Shown here piece by piece: positions 49,019 through 57,677 of a DNA stretch of 64,000 nucleotides; position 1 is the first letter of the stretch; every line of letters starts with the position of its first letter. The position numbers and the translations under genes were made by a program. The notes under the pieces are model-generated. The model was not told the origin of the DNA. It made no database searches and was given only the letters and a program-made list of their open reading frames with translations. This stretch comes from an uncultured Dorea sp. (GTDB taxonomy: Bacteria > Bacillota > Clostridia > Lachnospirales > Lachnospiraceae), in contig CAJTOH010000001.1 in assembly GCA_910577685.1 (NCBI GenBank), positions 62,001 to 126,000 on the forward strand. The letters run 5' to 3'.

Positions 49019-49998
49019 TTGAGTCGGGAGAATTGAAAGAAAGATTGGGTATTCCTCACAGGGAAAAGATAGAATACCGACTGCTGGCACAGGGAGAATA
49101 TAATATTAATTACATATTCGTGCATCCTGTGTCAAAGAAAAAGATGATTCTCAGGGTGAACACCGGAAGCCAGATGCATCTGGAAAATCAGATCGGATAT
49201 GAGTATCATGCGTTAAAATTGCTGGAAGGCTCAGGCAGGACGCCGCGGGCCGTCTATGCGGACGGAAGCCGGGATAAGGTGGAATACGGCGTTATGGTGA
49301 TGGAATTCCTCGAAGGCCATGCCCTTGATTATCGGCGGGAAATGTTGTATGCGGCGCAGTGCCTTGCGGATATCCACAGTGTTCCGGTGGCGGGAGACGA
49401 CGGGCTGATAATGCCGGAGAACCCCCTTCAGGCAATTTTGGACGAATGTAACGAGATGGTGGAGACGTATGATCGGTCGCCGCTGGGCGATCTTCAGAAG
49501 AAGAGGGCCATAAGGAGGATGCTGGACAGAGGACAGAAGATGGTGAACAAGGTGTCAGGATATGGCGGATACCGGTGCTGTATCAATACGGAGCTGAACT
49601 CCGGGAACTTTTTAATCAATGGAGAAGGTAAGGATAACTATCTGGTCGACTGGGAGAAACCGTTATATGGAGACCCGGTGCAGGATCTGGGGCATTTCCT
49701 TGCTCCCACAACTACCTTCTGGAAGACGGACGTGATTCTTAGGCAGGAGGAGAGGAAGCTTTTTATCCGGCGGTATAAGGAGGCGGTAGGCGACAGATAT
49801 GACGTGGAGGGAATTGAAGAACGTCTGGGACTGTTCATTCCGATTACCTGTCTCAGGGGGATTACATGGTGCGCTATGGCATGGGTACAATACCAGAATC
49901 CGGACCGTCTGATTCGCAATGAAGGGACGTTTCGCAAAATGGAATCCTATTTGGACGACGGGTTTTTGGAAGATATAGAAACTTCTTTTTTTGCTTGA
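48988..49998 (+). CDS. Aminoglycoside phosphotransferase/choline kinase-fold protein
   Basis: 336 residues. APH-type kinase fold: YRLLAQGEYNINYIF (nucleotide loop), KKKMILRVNTGS (Lys), VMEFLEGHALDY (hinge), NTELNSGNFLINGEG (catalytic loop) and LVDWEKPLYGDPVQDLGHF (metal-binding Asp). In the catalytic loop the usual H-G-D reads N-T-E, so the catalytic base is Glu rather than Asp. Substrate unknown; the neighbouring TPP-controlled thiamine transporter makes a thiamine- or small-alcohol-kinase role worth considering. The stop codon lies within the riboswitch promoter. Confidence 0.82.
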   Translation: MDRIAGLSEYVESGELKERLGIPHREKIEYRLLAQGEYNINYIFVHPVSKKKMILRVNTGSQMHLENQIGYEYHALKLLEGSGRTPRAVYADGSRDKVEYGVMVMEFLEGHALDYRREMLYAAQCLADIHSVPVAGDDGLIMPENPLQAILDECNEMVETYDRSPLGDLQKKRAIRRMLDRGQKMVNKVSGYGGYRCCINTELNSGNFLINGEGKDNYLVDWEKPLYGDPVQDLGHFLAPTTTFWKTDVILRQEERKLFIRRYKEAVGDRYDVEGIEERLGLFIPITCLRGITWCAMAWVQYQNPDRLIRNEGTFRKMESYLDDGFLEDIETSFFA

Positions 49999-50023
49999 CT
50001 TTTTCTGATTATGGATTTATCAT
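49995..50023 (+). promoter_or_regulatory. Promoter of the thiT riboswitch transcript
   Basis: TTGACT (49995-50000), 17 nt, TATCAT (50018-50023), overlapping the kinase stop codon. Confidence 0.6.
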
Positions 50024-50033
50024 ATAAGTGTTA

Positions 50034-50120
50034 CATAGGGGTGCTGAGAAAGGCTGAGATGTATGCAAGGCATACGAACCCTTCAAACTTGATCCGGGTA
50101 ATGCCGGCGTAAGGAAAGGA
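50034..50120 (+). ncRNA. TPP riboswitch (THI box)
   Basis: Shows the conserved blocks GGGGTGCTGAGAAAGGCTGAG and ACCCTT, then CTTGATCCGGGTAATGCCGG and CGTAAGGAAAGGAG. The last block overlaps the ribosome binding site of thiT, suggesting translational control: thiamine pyrophosphate binding would hide it. Confidence 0.95.
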
Positions 50121-50130
50121 GAATTTCATA

Positions 50131-50694
50131 ATGTCACAAACTAATTCTGTCACAAGCAGGAGTGCCTCTTCTGCCGTCAAAAAGCTTGTTTTTTCTGCTA
50201 TGGGAATCGCGCTAGCAATGGTTACTTCCTACATAAAGGTATGGGAGATGCCTATGGGCGGTTCGGTCACACTATTATCCATGTTATTTATTTGCCTGAT
50301 CGGTAACTGGTTCGGAGCCGGGTACGGAATACTCACGGGAGTCGGATACGGAATCCTGCAGTTCATTGTCGATCCGTATATGATGTCGATTCCTCAAGTG
50401 CTTTTTGATTATCCGCTTGCCTTTGGCGCGCTGGGATTGTCGGGGCTTTTTTGCGGCCGTAAGTACGGGCTTTATATTGGTTATACCGTGGGCGTGGCGG
50501 GAAGGTTCATCTTCTCAACGCTGTCGGGCGTGTTCTTTTTTGCCGCTTATGCGCCGGAAGGGATGAATCCATGGGTGTATTCTTCTCTGTATCAGGGAAG
50601 TTATCTCGGGGCGGAGGCGATTATTACGCTGGTAATTATATCTATACCGCCTGTGGCAAAGGGACTGGATACTGTTAAGAGACAGGCTTTGTAA
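50131..50694 (+). CDS. thiT: Energy-coupled thiamine transporter substrate-binding component ThiT
   Basis: 187 residues, six membrane helices. S-component of an ECF transporter that binds thiamine and docks on the shared EcfAAT module (encoded elsewhere). Typical features are MGIALAMVTSYIKVWEMPMG, FGAGYGILTGVGYGILQFIV and SGVFFFAAYAPEGMNPWVYS, holding the aromatic thiamine pocket. Directly controlled by the TPP riboswitch. Confidence 0.95.
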   Translation: MSQTNSVTSRSASSAVKKLVFSAMGIALAMVTSYIKVWEMPMGGSVTLLSMLFICLIGNWFGAGYGILTGVGYGILQFIVDPYMMSIPQVLFDYPLAFGALGLSGLFCGRKYGLYIGYTVGVAGRFIFSTLSGVFFFAAYAPEGMNPWVYSSLYQGSYLGAEAIITLVIISIPPVAKGLDTVKRQAL

Positions 50695-50715
50695 GAATAT
50701 TGTTTTAATGCAGGC

Positions 50716-50815
50716 AGGGGCTGCTGCGAAATACGGTTTATACGCTATATGGGAGATATTATTACAAATGATATCCCATATATGGCGTATAACGGTTATT
50801 TCGCAACAGCCCTTT
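50716..50815 (+). repeat. Long imperfect inverted repeat (about 45-bp arms) after thiT
   Basis: GGGGCTGCTGCGAAATACGG at 50716 pairs with CGGTTATTTCGCAACAGCCC ending near 50813. Pairing continues inward through TATACGC/GCGTATA and ATATGGGA/TCCCATAT. TTTTCT follows the right arm. Either an unusually long terminator or a small palindromic element. The rest of 50816-50940 is AT-rich without recognisable content. Confidence 0.75.
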
Positions 50816-50952
50816 TCTATTGATAAAATCTATAAATGAATAAAAATATTATATTTTTTGATTAGACGTGCATATTTTCTCATGATAATATAAAAAAACA
50901 GACAAAAAATGTCTAAATTATTAATATTTTGTGAATCAGGAGGAGACAATCT

Positions 50953-51207
50953 ATGAGAAATTGAAAGAGATTTCTTGCAGCGTTGCCCGCATCCACGATA
51001 AAGCTTTCATTTGCGGTGTTCTAGATTAAAGGCGTAGAAACCGCCGTCGCAGACCTTATGGAGGCAAAAGCAAAAGAAACGTCCATGTATGCCGCGGAGA
51101 CAAAAAACAGAAGGCGGCAAGGACAAGCATAAAGAACACCTTACGTGATTGATGTGAGAAGCGAATAAAAGTACGAGGAAAACCGTGTGAGATTTGCTGT
51201 CAATTGA
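50953..51207 (+). pseudogene. Decayed rhodanese-like secreted protein
   Basis: Starts ATG after CAGGAGGAGACAATCT but stops after three codons. Reading through several stops gives a signal-like KRFLAALPASTIKLSFAVF and later TPYVIDVRSE-stop-KYEENRV, the start of a rhodanese domain, then a final stop. The 51208-51298 stretch has only TGTCCGGACA repeats. It precedes a TVP38/rhodanese cluster. Confidence 0.65.
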
Positions 51208-51298
51208 CCGGACAGGGAATAGACGAAGGTATAAAATTGTCCGGACAGGAAAAAATAAGTAGAATATATTTTTGTCGAATAGGTGAATTTAGAGAAAG

Positions 51299-52015
51299 AT
51301 GGATAGGAAAATAGAGCGGAAAAAAAAGAACTGGATAGGGAAGGCAATAGTCATATTGCTGTTTGCGGCGGCGATACTTGCGTATATGTGGATCCCGCCC
51401 GTACACGATCTGTACAATGAGATTGCCCGGATGTTTACCAGCGGCGATTTTATCGTGGTACGGAAATTCGTAGAATCTTATGGCGCATATGCCGCTGCGG
51501 TGTCGTTTGCACTGATGATTTTACAATCTATTGCTGCGCCGCTTCCGGCGTTTCTGCTGACTTTTGCCAATGCAAACCTTTTTGGATGGTGGCAGGGGGC
51601 GATTCTTTCATGGTCGAGCGCGATGGCAGGCGCGACCGTCTGCTTTTATATTGCTCGGATTTTAGGCCGCGACGCGGTGGAAAAGATTACCAGCAAAGCA
51701 GGGTTAAAGCAGATTGATATTTTTTTCGAAAAGCACGGGCGTTTGAGTATTCTGATTGCAAGACTGCTTCCGTTCATTTCCTTTGACATTGTAAGCTATG
51801 CGGCGGGATTAACGTCCATGTCGTTCGGGAGTTTTTTTGTTGCGACAGGGATTGGACAGCTTCCGGCAACGATTATTTATTCGTACGTAGGCGGTATGCT
51901 GACCGGAGGGGCGCGGATGCTTGTAACGGCGCTTTTGATACTTTTTGCTTTATCTGCGTTAATCGTACTTTTCAGACAGCTTTATGTGGAACGGCAGAAG
52001 AAAAAAGAAGAATAA
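51299..52015 (+). CDS. TVP38/TMEM64 (DedA-like) membrane protein, first copy
   Basis: 238 residues. N-terminal helix (VILLFAAAILAYMWI), then the SNARE-associated/VTT domain: ANANLFGWWQGAILSWSSAM, AGATVCFYIARILGRDAVEK, RLLPFISFDIVSYAAGLTSM and IGQLPATIIYSYVGG. Family members are lipid scramblase- or transporter-like; substrate here unknown. It lies 29 bp before the rhodanese lipoprotein and belongs to the cluster up to 56630. The ribosome binding site is weak (TTTAGAGAAAG). Confidence 0.88.
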   Translation: MDRKIERKKKNWIGKAIVILLFAAAILAYMWIPPVHDLYNEIARMFTSGDFIVVRKFVESYGAYAAAVSFALMILQSIAAPLPAFLLTFANANLFGWWQGAILSWSSAMAGATVCFYIARILGRDAVEKITSKAGLKQIDIFFEKHGRLSILIARLLPFISFDIVSYAAGLTSMSFGSFFVATGIGQLPATIIYSYVGGMLTGGARMLVTALLILFALSALIVLFRQLYVERQKKKEE

Positions 52016-52044
52016 TTTTTATTAGTGAAGGAGAGAATTCCATT

Positions 52045-53178
52045 ATGAAAAAGAAATTATTAAGCGTATTATTAAGTATGACAGTGGTGGCAAGTCTTGC
52101 GGCAGGATGCGGTTCTAACCCGGAAAATGCGGATAAACCGGTTGAGAATACCGCGGATAAGCAGACTGATAATAAAGATGATTCGGATGATACGGCAGAG
52201 GATACTGCGGATGTGGAACCTGTGGAGCAGAGAACGGTTTATGTAACGCCGGAGTGGGTGAAAAGCGTCATTGACGGAAATCAGGCCGGCTATGAAGATG
52301 CCGTTATTGCAGAGGTTACGTATACCGGCGTATTGGATGACAGCGAATCTTATAAAAAGGGACATATTCCGGGAGCGATTCTCGTAGGGGATACGGAAGT
52401 GGAGGATGCGGAAGGAACAGAGGAGAAGCCGTACAATCTTCTTACTCCTGAGGAGGTTGAATCCTATATGCTCTCCCACGGTATTACTAAGGATACGAAG
52501 GTGATTCTGTACGGCGAGGATGTTTCAGGCGTGGGTCGTGTGGCATATGCTTACCTGTGGGCAGGCGTTGAAGATGTAAAGGTTTTAAACGGAGGCCTGA
52601 AGGCATGGGAGAACGCAGGCTATGAGCTGGAGACGGAGGTCAATGAGGGGACAAAGGCGGAGAGCTTCGGAACGACGGTTCCGGCACATCCGGAATTCTG
52701 GGTGTCCATTGAAGATGCGAAAGACAGGCTTGAGAATGACGATAACTTTAAGCTTGTAAGTATCCGGAGCGAAGACGAGTGGCTTGGAAAGTCAAGCGGC
52801 TACAATTATATTGAAAGAGGCGGCGAGCCGGAGGGCGCAGTTTGGGGCAAGGGAGCGCAGACTGCTGTCGACGTGGCTGATTTTACCAATGAAGACGGAT
52901 CGGTTAAGGATTTAGAAGGGTTCAAGAAGGTATGGGAAGACTGCGACTTTACTCTTGATAACCATCTTTCCTTCTACTGCGGCACCGGCTGGCGTGCAAC
53001 GGTTCCGTTCTTAGTGCTTTATGAAAATGGTTACGACGACATTTCTGTGTATGACGGCGGATGGTATGAGTGGCAGATGAAGTCCGATTATCCGGTTCAG
53101 GTAGGAGATCCGGCGAGCGACGACTGTGAGCATACTACAGTTGGAGAGCTTCCCACAGACAAGGCTGCAAAAGAATAA
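52045..53178 (+). CDS. Double-rhodanese sulfurtransferase lipoprotein
   Basis: 377 residues. Lipoprotein signal (MKKKLLSVLLSMTVVASLAA, GC at about 22-23), an Asp-rich linker, then two rhodanese domains. The first (about 70-210) has HIPGAILVGDTEV and VILYGEDVSGVGRVAYAYLW without an active-site Cys. The second (about 215-360) carries the catalytic loop YCGTGWRAT and SVYDGGWYEW, like thiosulfate/3-mercaptopyruvate sulfurtransferases. Extracytoplasmic sulfur transfer is implied. Start follows GAAGGAGAGAATTCCATT. Confidence 0.9.
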   Translation: MKKKLLSVLLSMTVVASLAAGCGSNPENADKPVENTADKQTDNKDDSDDTAEDTADVEPVEQRTVYVTPEWVKSVIDGNQAGYEDAVIAEVTYTGVLDDSESYKKGHIPGAILVGDTEVEDAEGTEEKPYNLLTPEEVESYMLSHGITKDTKVILYGEDVSGVGRVAYAYLWAGVEDVKVLNGGLKAWENAGYELETEVNEGTKAESFGTTVPAHPEFWVSIEDAKDRLENDDNFKLVSIRSEDEWLGKSSGYNYIERGGEPEGAVWGKGAQTAVDVADFTNEDGSVKDLEGFKKVWEDCDFTLDNHLSFYCGTGWRATVPFLVLYENGYDDISVYDGGWYEWQMKSDYPVQVGDPASDDCEHTTVGELPTDKAAKE

Positions 53179-53200
53179 TAGAATAGATTAATGAGATATC

Positions 53201-53223
53201 GGGGCATGTTTTAAGCATGCCCC
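53201..53223 (+). terminator. Hairpin after the rhodanese lipoprotein
   Basis: GGGGCATG (53201-53208) and CATGCCCC (53216-53223), 7-nt loop. No U-run, so possibly an attenuator or mRNA-stability element inside the cluster. Confidence 0.6.
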
Positions 53224-53265
53224 TGATGTTCATATAGGTAGTTTAAACAGGAGTATGGAGAATTT

Positions 53266-53694
53266 ATGAAAAAAATACTTTATATTATTGCAGATCTGCT
53301 GATAGCGGCATTGCTTGCGGGAGCATATGTACTCCAGTATTTTGCAAAGCGTAAGCTGGGGATGAACCGCTGGATTGTATTTAAAATATCAAAAGTAAGG
53401 GAAACGCTCCCTATTGAGACGCTGCGTTACGCGGCGGCGGCGGCGGCTCTTGCTTTAGCGGTCCTGGTGGTGGTCCTGTATGTTAGGCGCAGGAAGTCGT
53501 ATCAGAAAATCGTCCTTCCAATGATCATTGTGACGGCGGCGCTGGCGGCAGGTTATCTTTTGTTTACGATATATTTTTCTCAGGAGCGTTTCCGCGCCTA
53601 TTATCTAATGCTGCCGTTGATTGGGCTTGCAAACGCGGTGCAGTTAGGGAAGACTTTTGCTGCGATGAAGTTCTGTAAGGTCAGTGAGTCATGA
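53266..53694 (+). CDS. Small membrane protein of unknown function
   Basis: 142 residues with four predicted helices (about 5-23, 45-68, 82-104, 115-130), a basic cytoplasmic loop YVRRRKSYQK and no recognised domain. It overlaps the next gene by ATGA and shares its cluster, implying a role with the TVP38 protein. Start supported by AGGAGTATGGAGAATTT. Confidence 0.75.
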   Translation: MKKILYIIADLLIAALLAGAYVLQYFAKRKLGMNRWIVFKISKVRETLPIETLRYAAAAAALALAVLVVVLYVRRRKSYQKIVLPMIIVTAALAAGYLLFTIYFSQERFRAYYLMLPLIGLANAVQLGKTFAAMKFCKVSES

Positions 53695-54386
53695 GGAAGA
53701 AATATATTAAAATGATAACCTTTGGAGCAATTATCCTACTGATCCTGGTATTGAATCATTTTTTCGGATGGTCGGAATATCTGTCTGATATGGACAACCT
53801 GATGTTTCTGAAAAAGACGGTGGAGGATCATTTCCTGTGGGCGCTGTGTATCTATATAGTCCTTACCATAATCGGCTGCGTGGTGCTTGCTCTGCCGGGA
53901 ATTACCTTTGCCATGGCGGCAGGGATACTCTTCGGGCCGTTTATGGGAATATTCGCGTGCCTGATTGCCACCACGCTCGGGGCTATGCTTGCGTTCCTTG
54001 TGGGAAGATTCTTTCTTAAGGAATCCGTCAAGCCTATGCTTGAGAAAAACAGGCTGCTAAAGAGGCTTCTGTTTTCGGAGGACGGGAAAAGCGATATGAT
54101 TGTGCTTATGATTACCAGAATGGTTCCGCTGTTTCCCTATAATCTGCAGAATTTTGCCTATGGGATTACGGATATCGGATTTTGGAAATATTCTGTATTC
54201 ACGTTCATCTTCATGCTGCCCGGCGTGTCTTTTTTTACCATCGGTTCGGCAGGGATTACGGCAGAAGAGGATAAGTGGAAATATTTTCTTACTGCCGGGA
54301 TACTTGCGGCGCTGGTGACGTCCGCAGGGCTTCTGATCCGGAAAAAGTTTCTTGGGAATGTGAAGGAAGAAGTAAAAGGAGATTAG
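53691..54386 (+). CDS. TVP38/TMEM64 (DedA-like) membrane protein, second copy
   Basis: 231 residues. VTT-domain core: LALPGITFAMAAGILFGPFM, ATTLGAMLAFLVGRFFLKES, RMVPLFPYNLQNFAYGITDI and SFFTIGSAG. The R-x-x-P-x-x-P-Y-N-L-Q-N motif is the characteristic reentrant helix. It starts within the previous gene's stop (ATGA) and abuts the fusion gene (1 bp apart), so the three are one transcript. Confidence 0.9.
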   Translation: MRKKYIKMITFGAIILLILVLNHFFGWSEYLSDMDNLMFLKKTVEDHFLWALCIYIVLTIIGCVVLALPGITFAMAAGILFGPFMGIFACLIATTLGAMLAFLVGRFFLKESVKPMLEKNRLLKRLLFSEDGKSDMIVLMITRMVPLFPYNLQNFAYGITDIGFWKYSVFTFIFMLPGVSFFTIGSAGITAEEDKWKYFLTAGILAALVTSAGLLIRKKFLGNVKEEVKGD

Positions 54387-55955
54387 ATGAAGCAGGCAAT
54401 TATTCTATTTACCAGGCTCCCTGCGGCCGGACAGACGAAGACGAGGCTTATGCCGTTTTTGTCGGGGGAGGAATGTGCGGCGCTGCACCGTGAGTTCATC
54501 CGCAGCGCCTCCCGGGCGTGCCGGGGAGTGGATGCGGATATTCTGGTGTACTACGCTTTACCTCAAGGAGACGGTTCTTCTCGTAAGGGTATGAAGCACG
54601 GGGAGCTTGGCGGGGATTTTACGAAGTTAATCAAAGACGCCAAAAGCTTTTATCCTCAGAAGGGGGAAGGCTTGGGAGAACGTATGTCTCGGGCTTTTGC
54701 GGAAACGTTTGCGCTGGGGTATGAGCGCGTGCTGCTTACCGGGACGGATATCCCGCAGATAACGGCGGATATTTTCCGGAAGTCTTTCCGTGATCTGGAA
54801 GAGTGCGACGCTGTGGTAAATCCAACTGTGGACGGAGGATATTACCTCATCGGGCTTAGAAACGCCAGAGACGATATATGGGACGTTCCCCATTACGGCA
54901 CGAATACTGTATTTGAGGACACGTTGTGCCGGCTTAAAGAGGCGGGGCTTCGTGTCCGTGAGGGACAGATGTTAAGGGATATCGATACAAAGGAAGATCT
55001 GGCTGCGTGGTATGGGACTGACCGCTGTATTCATTGCGGGGCATGTACGAGGAACTGCCGTTTTCTGGATAAGTACGGGGCGGATCTGGCGGGACTGGCC
55101 GAACGGCCGGAGCTTGCATATTCCTGCTTCTTGTGCGGCAGGTGCAGGGCCGTATGCCCCAAGGACATTGACGGAGCCCGTATCTCGGTTCTTATGCGGC
55201 AGACCCGTCCGGACAGAGATTCCTACAAAGGTCTTTTGTGGGAGAAAAGCCCGTATAAATTCGCGAATTACCGGAAGGGACGGAAAAAGTCGGTTTTATT
55301 TCCGGGATGCAATTTTACCGCATTTTACCCCAAGACTACAAAATATCTGGAACGCCTTATGAAAAAGCATGATATAGGAACCGTCTACGACTGCTGCGGG
55401 AAGCCGGTCTATGAGCTTGGGCTTAGGGGGGATTCGGAGGATAACCTTGACCGGATCGCTTCGAGGCTGGCCGGACTGGGAGCCGAGGAGTTGATCCTGC
55501 TGTGTCCCAACTGTTATTATTTTTTTAAAGACAGGCTTGAGATTCCCATGGTGACGGTTTATCAGAAGCTCAGAGAACTAGGCGAAGGAAAGTCCTTTGA
55601 AAAGGAACGGATTCCCATCTACTATCCATGTCCGGACAGGGAAAAAAAGGAAATGTTCCGGGATGCCCGCCGGTTTCTGGAGGGAGAGGTCGCGGAGCCG
55701 TTCGGGAACGTTCAGTGCTGCGGACTTGGAGGCGTCGCGGGCGTAAAGGAACCGGAGATTTCCCGGGAAATGGCGGAGTCGGCGAAGGACGGCGGCGACG
55801 TTCTGTATACCTACTGCGCTTCCTGTATCAGTAATTTCAGGAGAAAGGGCATGGAGGGGGCGCGCCATATCCTGCCCTTGATTCTGGGGATTGAGGAAAA
55901 GGTTCCGCTTGGGATACAGCCGTTTATGAATCGTGCAAGGAGAAAATTATTGTAG
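54387..55955 (+). CDS. TIGR04282-like glycosyltransferase fused to ferredoxin and CCG-type Fe-S domains
   Basis: 522 residues. About 1-205: DUF2064/TIGR04282 glycosyltransferase-like (IILFTRLPAAGQTKTRLMPF, TGTDIPQITADIF, VVNPTVDGGYYLIGL). About 210-260: two ferredoxin motifs CIHCGACTRNC and CFLCGRCRAVCP. About 300-500: a heterodisulfide-reductase-like unit with VLFPGCNFTAFYPK, CCGKP, CPNC, CCGLGGVAG and CASC. The first part is often labelled arsenosugar synthesis, but no arsenic methylase is near. The combination of a nucleotidyl/glycosyl-transferase and a thiol-active iron-sulfur domain in one chain is unusual. The GT2 gene begins one base after its stop. Confidence 0.87.
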   Translation: MKQAIILFTRLPAAGQTKTRLMPFLSGEECAALHREFIRSASRACRGVDADILVYYALPQGDGSSRKGMKHGELGGDFTKLIKDAKSFYPQKGEGLGERMSRAFAETFALGYERVLLTGTDIPQITADIFRKSFRDLEECDAVVNPTVDGGYYLIGLRNARDDIWDVPHYGTNTVFEDTLCRLKEAGLRVREGQMLRDIDTKEDLAAWYGTDRCIHCGACTRNCRFLDKYGADLAGLAERPELAYSCFLCGRCRAVCPKDIDGARISVLMRQTRPDRDSYKGLLWEKSPYKFANYRKGRKKSVLFPGCNFTAFYPKTTKYLERLMKKHDIGTVYDCCGKPVYELGLRGDSEDNLDRIASRLAGLGAEELILLCPNCYYFFKDRLEIPMVTVYQKLRELGEGKSFEKERIPIYYPCPDREKKEMFRDARRFLEGEVAEPFGNVQCCGLGGVAGVKEPEISREMAESAKDGGDVLYTYCASCISNFRRKGMEGARHILPLILGIEEKVPLGIQPFMNRARRKLL

Positions 55956-56630
55956 ATGAAGGTTTCAATTATTATTCCGGTTTTTAATGAAGAAAAAACA
56001 ATACGGAGGCTTCTTGGGACGCTTGAGCCGGTGAAAGATAAGGCGGAGATTCTTTTTGTAGACGGCGGGAGTACGGACAGGACATTGAGCTTGATACCGG
56101 GAGAGTATACGGTTCTTCAAGGAGCGAAGGGGCGGGCTAGACAGATGAATCTTGGGGCGGAAAAGAGCAGCGGAGACGTGTTGTTTTTCCTCCACTGCGA
56201 CAGCGAGCTTCCCCGGGACGCCGTTGAACAGATCGAGGCGGTCATGCAAAGATACCGCGCGGGGTGTTTTGGGATTGCGTTTCATTCTAAAAATATCTGG
56301 ATGAAGTGCTGCCAGATCATTTCTAACCATAGGATTAAGAACCGGAAGGTTATGTTCGGGGATCAGGGGATCTTTATCCGGCGGAAGCTGTTTTTTGAGA
56401 TAGGAGGATTCCCGGATCTTCCGATTATGGAGGATTACCAGTTTTCCCTTACGCTGAAAGAGATGGGTGTCAGGATTGGAATTGCCGGGAAGAGGATTTA
56501 CACGTCCGACCGGAGGTTCAAGAGAGGCAGACGGCTCTTGGTGATGTGGAAAATGAACCGTCTACGGGCGATGTACCGGAGAGGCGTGGATATTGAGAAG
56601 ATTGCAGATTTGTACAAGGACGTCAGGTAG
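55956..56630 (+). CDS. GT2-family glycosyltransferase (TIGR04283-like)
   Basis: 224 residues. GT-A fold: SIIIPVFNEEKTIRRLLGTL, ILFVDGGSTDRTL, GRARQMNLGAEKSSGDVLFF, LHCDSELP (the D-x-D-like metal site) and MFGDQGIFIRRKLFFEIGGF. TIGR04283 proteins are typically paired with TIGR04282, as here. Acceptor unknown; a membrane lipid or extracytoplasmic thiol compound would fit the TVP38 and rhodanese neighbours. Last gene of the cluster. Confidence 0.9.
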   Translation: MKVSIIIPVFNEEKTIRRLLGTLEPVKDKAEILFVDGGSTDRTLSLIPGEYTVLQGAKGRARQMNLGAEKSSGDVLFFLHCDSELPRDAVEQIEAVMQRYRAGCFGIAFHSKNIWMKCCQIISNHRIKNRKVMFGDQGIFIRRKLFFEIGGFPDLPIMEDYQFSLTLKEMGVRIGIAGKRIYTSDRRFKRGRRLLVMWKMNRLRAMYRRGVDIEKIADLYKDVR

Positions 56631-56649
56631 TAAAGGAGATGGCGGGAGG

Positions 56650-57516
56650 TCACCCATTTCCTTTTCCGGACAGTGTTTTGATATACAGAACATATTGTCC
56701 GACGCATCGGAAATTCAGTTCTGACAAAACATGCTTTTCTTTATCTTGACAGAAGTATGTCATGAATTTTGCGTTTATGCGCTTACATTCATTTAGAGAA
56801 GCAATCATTAATTCGCGGAATACGTTCTCCTTAAATTCACCGTCGGCAAAATTCATTCCGAAGATTTCATAATGCCCTTGATTTCCTTGCAGAAAAATCG
56901 TTGCGGCAGGCGTTTCCCCTTCGTTGTAAACGAAAATCGTCCAATTATCTATCGTTTCAAGGATACGGCTGCAATTCCAGTAGGTTTCCGGGGATGGATG
57001 GTACACGGCCCTGAACTTGTCGAAATTGTTTTTTGAAATCTTTTCAATATTTTGAACCTGCTTCATCGGATGATAGCTGTCAAAGAAAAAAGAGTGATTC
57101 CATTCTTCTTCCATACGCTGGAATCCATGGGATTGGAGGAAACTAGCCGCATCCTGGTTTTCGGAAGGGAATCCGAAATACAAGGTATAACCTTCAAACC
57201 GGCTTTCCAGCAGCGCGAGCAGTTCGGTCAACGCCTGTGTTAATCCACGGTTGATATTGCACCCGGTGAGTTGAAGATACTTGTCCTCCGGAATAAGGAA
57301 ATATGTAATCCACCCCTCTATATTTCCGTCCAACACAAAGAGCAGCAATTCCGAATCCTCTTCTTCGGCTGCCTTAGTTGCTCTTTCAAGGAAATCCGCC
57401 TTTGTTTTAATGCCGTCCGTATAGGTCGGATAGCTGGACTTGGCGGGATTAAGTGAAAGTTCGTAGACCATATTCCCATATTTTTCTATATCTTGTAATG
57501 CAACTTTTGCCAGCAT
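56650..57516 (-). CDS. GNAT family N-acetyltransferase (two-domain)
   Basis: 288 residues. An N-terminal GNAT-like half (ELLLFVLDGNIEGWITYFLI, SFLQSHGFQRMEEEW) and a C-terminal half (WTIFVYNEGETPAATIFLQG, LMIASLNECKRINAKFMTYF). The C-terminal acetyl-CoA loop is not obvious, so one half may be non-catalytic. Start follows ACGGAGGAATTTAAT on the minus strand. Converges on the glycosyltransferase gene. Confidence 0.75.
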   Translation of the reverse strand: MLAKVALQDIEKYGNMVYELSLNPAKSSYPTYTDGIKTKADFLERATKAAEEEDSELLLFVLDGNIEGWITYFLIPEDKYLQLTGCNINRGLTQALTELLALLESRFEGYTLYFGFPSENQDAASFLQSHGFQRMEEEWNHSFFFDSYHPMKQVQNIEKISKNNFDKFRAVYHPSPETYWNCSRILETIDNWTIFVYNEGETPAATIFLQGNQGHYEIFGMNFADGEFKENVFRELMIASLNECKRINAKFMTYFCQDKEKHVLSELNFRCVGQYVLYIKTLSGKGNG

Positions 57517-57677
57517 ATTAAATTCCTCCGTTTGTACGAATATAAAATTCCGATATAAAATCCCAAAATAATTATAGCACTAATTTTATGGGCTTTTCAA
57601 CACTTTTCCCTAACGCAGTTTTGGCGTTTTGGAGGGGGGAGGCAGGGGAAAACGCGGAGGGAAAAATGGTTTGGTGA

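Noticed and set aside
54387..56630. Arsenosugar biosynthesis genes
   Set aside because: The family names come from other bacteria; no ArsM or radical-SAM arsenosugar enzyme lies in the window, so arsenic function is not supported.
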